From DAOMOD01 sp964526035 (lineage in GTDB: Bacteria; Pseudomonadota; Gammaproteobacteria; Xanthomonadales; BPKI01): DNA of 13,840 nucleotides. Each line of letters opens with the position of its first letter. The stretch's first letter is position 1. The translations under genes and the position numbers were made by a program. Below are positions 7,683-13,706 of this stretch, in pieces. The stretch covers positions 1 to 13,840 of the forward strand of contig CAZGKE010000093.1 of assembly GCA_964526035.1 (NCBI GenBank), read 5' to 3'. The notes below the pieces were generated by a model, which ran no database searches, had not been told where the DNA came from, and was given only the letters and a program-made list of their open reading frames with translations.

Positions 7683-7750
7683 CAGGAGCGGCGAAAGCCG
7701 CGATCAGACTTTCCATTGCGAACCGCCCATCGCGGCTTTCGCCGCTCCTA
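7683..7750. repeat. REP-type inverted dimer, near-perfect
   Basis: Left unit 7683-7704 and right unit 7729-7750 are inverted copies matching at 21 of 22 positions, each able to form a GCGGC-GAAA-GCCGC hairpin, or together one long stem. The dimer lies 20 bp after the cysNC stop. The following bases (cccgtggtgcggtggtt) recur with one change after the dimer at 11095-11160. Confidence 0.9.
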
Positions 7751-7946
7751 CCCGTGGTGCGGTGGTTTTGGGCGGCTGCCGTCTTGCCGGTTGGACCGGA
7801 AACGGTGGTCTCCGTCGCAAGTTCTTTACGCAACCCTTTATTTTGACGAAGTTTCATGCCTAGACTGTCGGCGGTGCAGCGAGGGGGCCGTCGATGGTTG
7901 GCGGGTCTGCGTTGCCTGAACTTCGCATCAGGGGGAATGTGGGCCG

Positions 7947-9056
7947 ATGGACTGGAATCTGGCCGCGGGATTTGGCGTTGCTGCGACAGCGACCTTCGTG
8001 CTGATGAAGGTGCTGGCGCCGTTTGCGCATCGACTGGGTCTGGTGGATCAGCCGGGCGGTCGCAAGCTGCACGAGGTACCCACGCCGTTGACCGGCGGTC
8101 TCGCGATGCTCGGCGGGTTCGTGGTCGCGCTCTTCTTCATTCCTCAGGTGTCGCCGCTGCTGATGCCGTTTGCGGTGGGCTCGGCCCTGCTGGTCGCCAT
8201 CGGCTGCATCGACGACCGCTACGACGTGCCCTGGTGGCTGCGTCTGGCGGTGCAGTGCACCGCGGTGCTGGTCATGGCGCTCTGGGCGGGGGTCTTCCTC
8301 CAGCACCTCGGGCCGGTGTTCGGCAGCGGGCGGCTCTACCTTGGCTGGGCGGCGGTGCCGTTCACCGTGTTCGCCGCGGTCGGTGTGATCAATGCCTTCA
8401 ACATGGCCGACGGGTCGGACGGGCTGGCCGGGTCGCTGGCATTCAGTTCGCTGGTGCTGCTGGCGGGCGCTTCCCTGTACGCCGGTCACATCACGCTGCT
8501 GTTCCACATCCTGCCGCTGCTGGGCGCGCTGGCGGCGTTCCTGTGGTTCAACCTGCGCCTGCCCTGGCAGAGCCGTGCGCGTGCCTTCATGGGCGATGCC
8601 GGCAGCATGCTGCTTGGCTTCACCATCGCCTGGGTCGCAATCCATCTCACGCAGACGCCGCGCCACCCGGTGCCGGTGGCGCTGGCCCCGTGGTTGCTGG
8701 CGATTCCCATCATTGACTGCCTTACGGTCAGCGCGCGGCGCATGTGGCACGGGCGTTCGCCATTCAGTCCCGATCACGGGCACCTGCACCACATGATGGC
8801 GGACGCGGGCTTTTCGCCGACGCGCCTGGCGGTGACGCTGAGCGTGGTCACGGTGTTGCTGGGCGCAGCGGCGGCGGTGGCGATCAAGTTCGGCGTTCCG
8901 AAGATCGTGATGGTGTGGCTGTTCATTGCCACGTGGTTCGCCTACATGTGGTTCACAGCGAAACGCGATCGCGCGGTGCGCCTGCTGCGATTCCTGCGCG
9001 GCAATCCGGTCGCGACCGACGTGGCGCCGGCAGTCAGCGAATCTTCGACAGGCTGA
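7947..9056 (+). CDS. wecA: WecA-like undecaprenyl-phosphate sugar-1-phosphate transferase
   Basis: Inner-membrane enzyme of the MraY/WecA family. It would transfer a GlcNAc-1-phosphate-like group from a UDP-sugar to undecaprenyl phosphate, the first step of O-antigen or exopolysaccharide synthesis. It has 369 residues, close to E. coli WecA, and about ten or eleven membrane helices. Family motifs are DDRYDVP (Asp89, Asp90), NAFNMADGSDGLAG (from Asn149), FMGDAGSMLLG and the loop PDHGHLHHM with His277, 279, 281 and 282, the HxHH signature of the WecA branch rather than MraY. A Shine-Dalgarno-like aggggga (7930-7936) lies 10 nt before the ATG. Its location fits the polysaccharide genes, though the lyase is 3.4 kb upstream. 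UDP-sugar preference cannot be told from sequence. Confidence 0.9.
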   Translation: MDWNLAAGFGVAATATFVLMKVLAPFAHRLGLVDQPGGRKLHEVPTPLTGGLAMLGGFVVALFFIPQVSPLLMPFAVGSALLVAIGCIDDRYDVPWWLRLAVQCTAVLVMALWAGVFLQHLGPVFGSGRLYLGWAAVPFTVFAAVGVINAFNMADGSDGLAGSLAFSSLVLLAGASLYAGHITLLFHILPLLGALAAFLWFNLRLPWQSRARAFMGDAGSMLLGFTIAWVAIHLTQTPRHPVPVALAPWLLAIPIIDCLTVSARRMWHGRSPFSPDHGHLHHMMADAGFSPTRLAVTLSVVTVLLGAAAAVAIKFGVPKIVMVWLFIATWFAYMWFTAKRDRAVRLLRFLRGNPVATDVAPAVSESSTG

Positions 9057-9083
9057 GGCGCATCATCCACATCCGCGGCGGGC

Positions 9084-9089
9084 TATGAT
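9084..9089 (+). promoter_or_regulatory. Candidate -10 of coaE (TATGAT), leaderless arrangement
   Basis: TATGAT matches TATAAT at 5 of 6 positions and ends 8 bp before the coaE ATG, so the predicted transcript would begin at or next to the start codon. No Shine-Dalgarno is present. No clear -35 at 17 bp. Confidence 0.45.
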
Positions 9090-9097
9090 CGCCGCCC

Positions 9098-9736
9098 ATG
9101 AATGCACCCAGGACCAACCAGCCCTTTGTCGTAGCGGTCACCGGCGGCGTGGCGTCGGGCAAGAGTACGGTGACGGCGATGTTCGAGGCGCAGGGCGTGC
9201 CAGTGGTGGACGCCGACCACTCCGCGCGTGCGGTGGTGACACCGGGCAGCGAGGGGCTGGCGGCGGTGGTCGATGCATTCGGGCCGCAGTTTCTTCGCGA
9301 GGATGGTTCTCTGGATCGCGGCCGCATGCGCGATCACGTGTTTGCCGATCTCGACGCGAGGCGCCGCCTCGAAGCCATCCTGCATCCGCTGATTCGCTCG
9401 CATATGCACGCGGAAGTGCAGCGACTGGCCGCGGCTGATCCGCCGCCGCCCTACCTGATCGCCGCCATTCCGCTGCTGGCCGAGGTCGGCGCCTATCCCT
9501 GGCTGTCGCGGGTGCTGGTAGTGGATGCGCCCGAGCAGGTGCAGATCGAACGGGTGATGGCGCGCGACGGCATCGACGCCGACATGGCGCGCGCCATGCT
9601 CGATGCACAGATCGGTCGCGACCAGCGCCTGGCGCTGGCCGACGATGTCATCGTCAACGACTCCGACCGTGAAGCGCTGGCGGCCCGGGTGAACGCGCTG
9701 CACCAGGTCTATCGGAGGATTTCAGCCCAGGCGTGA
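9098..9736 (+). CDS. coaE: Dephospho-CoA kinase
   Basis: Cytoplasmic enzyme for the last step of coenzyme A synthesis, phosphorylating the 3'-hydroxyl of dephospho-CoA with ATP. It has 212 residues, as usual for the family. The Walker A motif GGVASGKST is at residues 16-24, preceded by VAVTG. Asp38 and Asp40 in VVDADHSAR, HPLIR, AAIPLLAE and the lid segment RVMARDGIDADMARAMLDAQ are the expected family blocks. It lies 41 bp after wecA, and a -10-like box sits right before the ATG, so it may have its own leaderless transcript. It converges on bamD with only 16 bp between stops and no terminator visible there. In many gammaproteobacteria coaE lies beside type IV pilus genes; none are here. Confidence 0.97.
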   Translation: MNAPRTNQPFVVAVTGGVASGKSTVTAMFEAQGVPVVDADHSARAVVTPGSEGLAAVVDAFGPQFLREDGSLDRGRMRDHVFADLDARRRLEAILHPLIRSHMHAEVQRLAAADPPPPYLIAAIPLLAEVGAYPWLSRVLVVDAPEQVQIERVMARDGIDADMARAMLDAQIGRDQRLALADDVIVNDSDREALAARVNALHQVYRRISAQA

Positions 9737-9752
9737 AGCGCGCCTTGGATCC

Positions 9753-10562
9753 TTAGCCGAACGGCAGAATCCGCCGCCACAGCGACTTCTCTTCCGGCCA
9801 GCCGCCGCTCAGATACGGGTGCTCGGGGAAATTCAGCTGCAGGATGCGACGGGCGTCGTCGGCGAGTTTGTCCTCTCCGAGACGGCCGTAGCTGAACGCC
9901 ATGACCGCCAGCGCGTCCGCGTTCTGCGGCGCCTGCGGGTAGTTCTCGACGACGAAGCGCGCGCGGGTGGCGGCGGCAATCCATGCGCGTCGCTTGAGGT
10001 AATACGAGGCCACGCCGATTTCCGACTGCGCCAGGTTGTTGCGCAGGTAGATCATGCGCTGGCGTGCGTCAATCGCGTATTCAGTGTCCGGATAGCGCTG
10101 GATCAGCTCGTTGAAGTCGGTGAAGGCCTGGCGCATGTGATTCAGGTCGCGCTGGGTCGGGTCGCGACCGACGAAGCGCTCGAGAAACGAGAACTCTCGG
10201 TCGAAATTGATCAGCCCACGCAGGTAGTAGGCGTAGGAGATCCTTTCGTGGGTGGGGTAGGTGCGGATGAAGCGGTTGATGGTGCTGACCGCCTCGTCGG
10301 GCTGGCGCAGCTTGTACTGGGCGTAGGCCAGCTCGATCTGCGACTGCTCGGTGTAGGGACCGAAGGGGTAGCGTGCAACCAGCCGCTTGTACAGGAACTG
10401 GGCGCGGCCCATGTTGCCGCGGTCGAGCGCCGTTTTCGCGGTCTCGTAGAGATCTTCCACCGACGCGGTCTCGGCGAAGTCGGCGCGGCGCGCGCCGCAG
10501 GCGACCAGAAACAGGGCGAGCAGCACGATCGCTGCCTTCAGGGGCAGGGAGAAATTCGGCAT
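9753..10562 (-). CDS. bamD: Outer membrane assembly lipoprotein BamD (ComL)
   Basis: Essential lipoprotein of the BAM complex, anchored to the periplasmic face of the outer membrane, where it works with BamA to insert beta-barrel proteins. It has 269 residues. The N-terminus MPNFSLPLKAAIVLLALFLV leads into a lipobox L-V-A-C with lipidated Cys22. Tetratricopeptide-like helices follow: VEDLYETAKTALDRGNMGRA, QFLYKRLVARYPFGPYTEQ, AVSTINRFIRTYPTHERISY and YAYYLRGLINFDREFSFLER, the last with RDPTQRDLNHMRQAF, typical of BamD. A -10-like TATCAT lies about 34 bp upstream. In related genomes bamD and rluD are divergent close neighbours (from memory); here about 2 kb separates them. Confidence 0.96.
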   Translation of the reverse strand: MPNFSLPLKAAIVLLALFLVACGARRADFAETASVEDLYETAKTALDRGNMGRAQFLYKRLVARYPFGPYTEQSQIELAYAQYKLRQPDEAVSTINRFIRTYPTHERISYAYYLRGLINFDREFSFLERFVGRDPTQRDLNHMRQAFTDFNELIQRYPDTEYAIDARQRMIYLRNNLAQSEIGVASYYLKRRAWIAAATRARFVVENYPQAPQNADALAVMAFSYGRLGEDKLADDARRILQLNFPEHPYLSGGWPEEKSLWRRILPFG

Positions 10563-10595
10563 GGGATCAAGTATCGGACCGTTTTGAAGCCGTCG

Positions 10596-10601
10596 ATGAT
10601 A
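10596..10601 (-). promoter_or_regulatory. Candidate -10 of bamD (TATCAT)
   Basis: Read on the - strand, TATCAT matches the -10 consensus at 5 of 6 positions, 33 bp before the bamD ATG. It lies just past the stop codon of the coding-like relic. No good -35 is present. Confidence 0.3.
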
Positions 10602-10607
10602 ACGGAA

Positions 10608-10805
10608 TCAACCGCTCGGGGTCCGCTCCGGGGCGGCGGCGTTGCTGTCCGGTTCAGCCTGGGCGGCGTTGTCCCGGCCGCGCCCCCGCAGGTCCGGGGG
10701 CAGCCCGGCATAGCTGCGCAGCAGCCGAACGCAGCCGTGCGCGACCGTGGAGATTCGCGCCTCCTCGGTCGAGGCAATGTCCGCCTGAGGCGGGACTTTT
10801 TCATG
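10608..10805 (-). pseudogene. Coding-like open frame without a start (gene relic)
   Basis: A 65-codon open frame in the same direction as bamD ends in TGA 45 bp before the bamD ATG. Roughly 87% of its third positions are G or C, better than the competing frames, and the amino-acid mix looks protein-like. It has no ATG, GTG or TTG at a sensible start and is closed upstream by TGA at 10806-10808, at the edge of the repeat element. It includes STVAHGCVRLLRSYAGLPPD. HGCVRL equals the catalytic motif of L,D-transpeptidases (YkuD), but the preceding Ser is Ala and the upstream HG motif of that family is absent, so the likeness may be chance. It is most simply the 3' end of a gene cut off by the neighbouring repeat. 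Function not assigned. Confidence 0.35.
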
Positions 10806-11094
10806 TCATCCATGACATTTTTCCGTCCGCCTCCCGGCGGCCGGGTCACTTCTCTTTGCGCGTCCAAAGAGAAGTAACCAAGAGAAAGGACGCCCCGCTT
10901 CCGCGCCTTCCGGGCCTCCTGCCCTCCAGGTTCGCGTGCGGCCTGCGGGGTCTGTCGACGGTCCATCCCTGGCCCGACGCCAGACTGGTCCACTTCCTGT
11001 GGGCCACCCTTCGGGCTGTTCCCTCCGGCCGCCCGCCGCTGCAGAGGGTCCCCGAAGAGCAACGCGCCCTCCAGGGCGCGCAAAGCACGCCGGA
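10802..11094. repeat. ~290-bp intergenic element with 15-bp hairpin
   Basis: No gene is seen here. It starts with a small palindrome (atgtcat cc atgacat, 10804-10819), then a strong stem: ggtcacttctctttg at 10844-10858 pairs with caaagagaagtaacc at 10865-10879 (14 of 15 pairs, 6-nt loop). After that come gaaaggacgcccc, tgtgggccacccttcgggct and ctgcagagggtccccgaaga. From memory, sequences with this order recur between genes in Xanthomonas, Stenotrophomonas and Lysobacter, and are often mis-annotated as small proteins. The whole 10563-11336 spacer holds this element, the relic, and hairpin units. Confidence 0.6.
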
Positions 11095-11160
11095 CAGGAG
11101 CGGCGAAAGCCGAGATCAGCGGTTCATGCGGGGCGTTTATCGCGGATTTCGCCGCTCCTG
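11095..11160. repeat. REP-type inverted dimer
   Basis: Left unit 11095-11116 (CAGGAG head, GAAA loop, right arm changed to GCCGA) and right unit 11139-11160, inverted (atcgcggatttcgccgctcctg). Followed by cccggggtgcggtggtt, nearly the same tail as after the dimer at 7683-7750. A further degenerate unit (cgggagcggcgagagcgacc) begins near 11181. Confidence 0.85.
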
Positions 11161-11226
11161 CCCGGGGTGCGGTGGTTGTGCGGGAGCGGCGAGAGCGACC
11201 GTCCCTTCGTTCGATGCTGAGCCTAT

Positions 11227-11286
11227 GTCGGGGCTGAGGCCCCTCCTGCAGTGCCATGCCCTGTAGGAGCGCACCCGTGCGCGACC
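11227..11286. repeat. Inverted pair of REP-type units with two other stems
   Basis: Unit 11227-11249 (- orientation: head GCAGGAG, stem GGGC/GCCC, loop CTCA, tail CGAC) and unit 11263-11286 (+ orientation: head GTAGGAG, stem GCGCAC/GTGCGC, loop CC, tail GACC) face outward from a 13-bp spacer agtgccatgccct. The spacer resembles the one at 2497-2510 (aaaagccgtgcccc), so this is the same composite as 2473-2534 with different stems. Confidence 0.8.
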
Positions 11287-11336
11287 CGATCCTCACATTG
11301 GAACAGAGGGTGCCGCGCAGCGGTTGCCTGCGGGCT

Positions 11337-11690
11337 TCAGAGCGCGATGTAGTGGCGCGCGCTGCTGTTGGCAGCCGGGGCGACTTCGCGCAGATCCACG
11401 GCCGTTCCGGAGAAACCGTCGTCGCCCACGGTGGCACCCGAGCGGATGAACTGGCCGAGTTCGTTGGAGGGCTTGCCGCTGAGGTCGCTACCCAGGGTAT
11501 TGACCGCGCGGCGGATCAGCGCACCATGGTCGGCGATGACGCACTCCGAACAACGCATGGTCGCCACCGGCATTTCCAGGTGGATCACCACTCGGACCCC
11601 TGCCCCGGCGGCCTGTGCAGGCCCGCCGGGGAAGAAGGCCAGGAGGGTGGCCAATAGGGCGATTGCGATTCCGGAGCTGAAGGTAAACAT
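11337..11690 (-). CDS. Small secreted protein of unknown function
   Basis: Predicted exported protein of 117 residues that I do not recognise. It begins MFTFSSGIAIALLATLLAFF, a signal peptide whose likely signal-peptidase I site is PAQA-AGAG near residue 27-28. The mature part is about 90 residues, starting RVVIHLEMPVATMRCSEC with a Cys-x-x-Cys pair at 47 and 50, then a Gly/Ser-containing hydrophilic region ending SSARHYIAL. The frame is open further upstream to 11942, but the extra residues are the complement of the divergent gene's start, so the internal ATG at 11690 is preferred. No Shine-Dalgarno is seen. It is divergent from the chaperone-like gene, with 75 bp between them that must hold both promoters. 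A role as partner or client of that chaperone is inference only. Confidence 0.6.
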   Translation of the reverse strand: MFTFSSGIAIALLATLLAFFPGGPAQAAGAGVRVVIHLEMPVATMRCSECVIADHGALIRRAVNTLGSDLSGKPSNELGQFIRSGATVGDDGFSGTAVDLREVAPAANSSARHYIAL

Positions 11691-11765
11691 GATCGGGGGG
11701 AGGTCGAATCCTTCGGGTTGTGCACAGTCAACGCCTTCACCGCGGCCCGAATCGTGACTGCGCTC

Positions 11766-12635
11766 ATGCATTTGCCGTACAGGTTCGCGATCCGCGTGAG
11801 CGTGCTCACAGTTCTCGCCTTTGGTCCGGCGCCGGGCACCGCGAGCGAGTCCACGACGGCAGATGAAGTCGGTGCTCCTTCGCTGGCCGTCAGCCCCGCA
11901 GTCGTGCAGTGGGTGCTGCACCGAAGGAGCCGCAACGGTCATGCGATCCGCTTGGCCAACATGTCGGATGAATCATTGGAGGTGGTCGCGGAGCTGCGCG
12001 GCTGGCGGCTCGATGAGGCCGGTGCCGTCGAGGACTTTCAGCCGGATCCGGAAACCTTCGCCGCGACCGTGCGGGCGGTGCCGGAGAGCCTGCGCCTGGA
12101 TCCGAACGAGCGCCGCACCGTGCGCCTGTGGCTGGAAGGCGGCGCGGCGCTGGACGACGGGGAGCACCGCGCGCTTCTGGTGCTGCGTGGCCAGAACGCA
12201 TCCGGAGAGGAGCGTATCCGGCTGGACCTGGCGATCTATGCCCAGCTTGGCGAGATGCGCTTTGACGCCACGCTGGAGTCGGCGCGCTGGCGACTGCGCG
12301 ATGGGGAGCTGACGGCGACCTTCAACGTGATCAACCGCGGCAATCATCACGTGCGCATGGACGGCTGGCTGGGCGTGATCGACGCCGAGGGTGTTGTCCA
12401 GCGCTTCCCCCTGCCGCGCAGCCCGGTGCTGCCCGGCGAGACGCGCACCCTGACTTCGAGCCAGCCTTGGCCTGGCCCGACGCCCGCGGAAGTCGGCATG
12501 GAAGGAACTCTGGGGCAGCAGCTGCTGGATGACTTGGCGATCGAGGCGCATAGCGATGAACCGTGCGGGCAGGGGGCGACCCCTTTAGACTCTGCGCATG
12601 TCATCGAACCCCGCCAGCGACAGCGAACCCCTTGA
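11766..12635 (+). CDS. Orphan PapD-like periplasmic chaperone (fimbrial chaperone family)
   Basis: Predicted periplasmic protein of 289 residues with an N-terminal signal peptide (MHLPYRFAIRVSVLTVLAF, likely cleaved after GTAS). The first Ig-like domain follows the PapD pattern: LAVSPAVVQWVL, IRLANMSDESLEVVAELRGW, DPETFAATVRAVPESLRLDP, NERRTVRLW and HRALLVLRGQ. A second beta-rich domain has ATFNVINRGNHHVRMDGWLG and LPGETRTLTSSQPW. Fimbrial chaperones normally sit with an usher and pilins; none are here. The last 38 bp overlap rluD, and the tail after about residue 264 (DEPCGQGATPLDSAHVIEPR) looks unrelated to the family and covers the rluD promoter (see findings). Start 11766 was chosen for its signal peptide; GTG 11757 is possible. 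The family is moderately sure, the function is not. Confidence 0.65.
   Translation: MHLPYRFAIRVSVLTVLAFGPAPGTASESTTADEVGAPSLAVSPAVVQWVLHRRSRNGHAIRLANMSDESLEVVAELRGWRLDEAGAVEDFQPDPETFAATVRAVPESLRLDPNERRTVRLWLEGGAALDDGEHRALLVLRGQNASGEERIRLDLAIYAQLGEMRFDATLESARWRLRDGELTATFNVINRGNHHVRMDGWLGVIDAEGVVQRFPLPRSPVLPGETRTLTSSQPWPGPTPAEVGMEGTLGQQLLDDLAIEAHSDEPCGQGATPLDSAHVIEPRQRQRTP
12586..12591 (+). promoter_or_regulatory. Candidate -10 of rluD (TAGACT), leaderless arrangement
   Basis: TAGACT matches the -10 consensus at 4 of 6 positions and ends 6 bp before the rluD ATG, predicting a transcript with no leader. It lies inside the 3' end of the upstream chaperone frame. No -35 or Shine-Dalgarno is visible. 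Confidence 0.4.
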
Positions 12636-13560
12636 ATCCGTCATCCCTGTCGAAGCCGCCGGTCGGCGCTTCGACCAGGTGCTTGCCGAGATCTTTCCCG
12701 ACTATTCGCGCAGCCGTCTGAGCACCTGGATCAAGAGCGGACAGGCGCGGCTGGAGGATGCCGAGGTCAAGCCCCGCCACCTGGTGCGCGGTGGAGAACT
12801 GGTCAGCCTGGTGCCGGACGTCGAGCCCGACCGCACCGTACAGCCGCAGCCGATGGATCTCGACATCCGCTTTCAGGACGCGCATCTGCTGGTGCTGCAC
12901 AAGCCTGCCGGCCTGGTGGTGCACCCCGGTGCCGGTCAGCCCGACGGCACCCTGCAGAACGGGCTGCTGCATTTCGACCCGGAGCTGGCCAAGGTACCGC
13001 GCGCGGGAATCGTGCACCGGCTGGACAAGGACACCAGCGGCCTGATGGTGGTGGTGCGCAGCCTGCAGGCGCACGCCGCGCTGGTGGCCGCGCTGGCCGC
13101 GCGCGAGATTCATCGCGACTATCTGGCGGTGGTGCAGGGCACCCTGGTGGCGGGCGGCAAGGTGGATGCTCCGATCGGCCGCCATCCGACCGATCGGCTG
13201 CGCATGGCGGTGGTGCAGGGTGGTCGCGACGCAGTGACCCATTACCGCATCGGTGAGCGCTTTACCGCGCACTCGCTGCTCGAAGTGAGCCTGGAGACCG
13301 GTCGCACGCATCAGATTCGCGTGCACATGGCGCACATCCACCATCCGCTGGTGGGCGATCCGCTCTACGGCGGCGGACCGCGTCTGCCCAAGGGCGCATC
13401 AGCCGAGTTGATCGACATCCTGCGCGGATTCCGGCGCCAGGCGCTGCACGCGTGGCGGCTGGCGTTCGTCCACCCGGTTACGGGCGAGCCGGTCAGCGTC
13501 GAGGCCGAGCCGCCTGCGGACTTCCAGGCGCTGCGTCTCGCGCTGCGTGAAGGAACCTGA
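12598..13560 (+). CDS. rluD: 23S rRNA pseudouridine(1911/1915/1917) synthase
   Basis: Cytoplasmic enzyme that converts three uridines of helix 69 in 23S rRNA to pseudouridine. It has 320 residues, like E. coli RluD (326). An S4 RNA-binding domain (about residues 17-80: RRFDQVLAEIFPDYSRSRLS) precedes the catalytic domain. That domain has LVLHKPAGLVVHPGAG, the catalytic motif HRLDKDTSGL with Asp143, LETGRTHQIRVHMAH, HPLVGDPLYGG and RQALHAWRLAF, all near-identical to RluD. The ATG at 12598 is 7 bp from a -10-like box, and overlaps the chaperone frame by 38 bp. In relatives a laccase-domain gene (yfiH) often follows; the 280 bp left in the window contain no start of it. Confidence 0.96.
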   Translation: MSSNPASDSEPLESVIPVEAAGRRFDQVLAEIFPDYSRSRLSTWIKSGQARLEDAEVKPRHLVRGGELVSLVPDVEPDRTVQPQPMDLDIRFQDAHLLVLHKPAGLVVHPGAGQPDGTLQNGLLHFDPELAKVPRAGIVHRLDKDTSGLMVVVRSLQAHAALVAALAAREIHRDYLAVVQGTLVAGGKVDAPIGRHPTDRLRMAVVQGGRDAVTHYRIGERFTAHSLLEVSLETGRTHQIRVHMAHIHHPLVGDPLYGGGPRLPKGASAELIDILRGFRRQALHAWRLAFVHPVTGEPVSVEAEPPADFQALRLALREGT

Positions 13561-13640
13561 GCGACAACGCCGCGATGGCGATTGCGATGTGCGCAGCAAC
13601 GACGTGGTTTGCCGCGAGCCTGGGAGCACGACACCCCGGG

Positions 13641-13706
13641 CAGGCGCGGCGAAAGCCGCGATCGGCGGTGGGGATGGGCCGTCCATCGTGGCTTTCGCCG
13701 CTCCTG
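13641..13706. repeat. REP-type inverted dimer
   Basis: Left unit 13641-13662 (caggcgcggc, GAAA loop, gccgcgat) and right unit 13685-13706 (atcgtggctttcgccgctcctg), inverted. It lies 80 bp after rluD. The rest of 13561-13840 shows no gene; short frames across it are translations of the repeat. Confidence 0.85.

Noticed and set aside
7843..7866. TTGACG and TAGACT as a wecA promoter
   Set aside because: The spacer is only 12 bp, too short for a standard sigma-70 promoter.
10779..10801. Hairpin plus T-run (gtccgcc/ggcgggac, then TTTTT) resembling a + strand terminator
   Set aside because: No + strand gene or RNA ends there; it overlaps the coding-like relic of the other strand, and the stem has a bulge. 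Kept only as a possible chance structure.
10608..10805. Active L,D-transpeptidase
   Set aside because: Only HGCVRL matches; the preceding Ser and the rest of the YkuD domain are missing, and there is no start codon.
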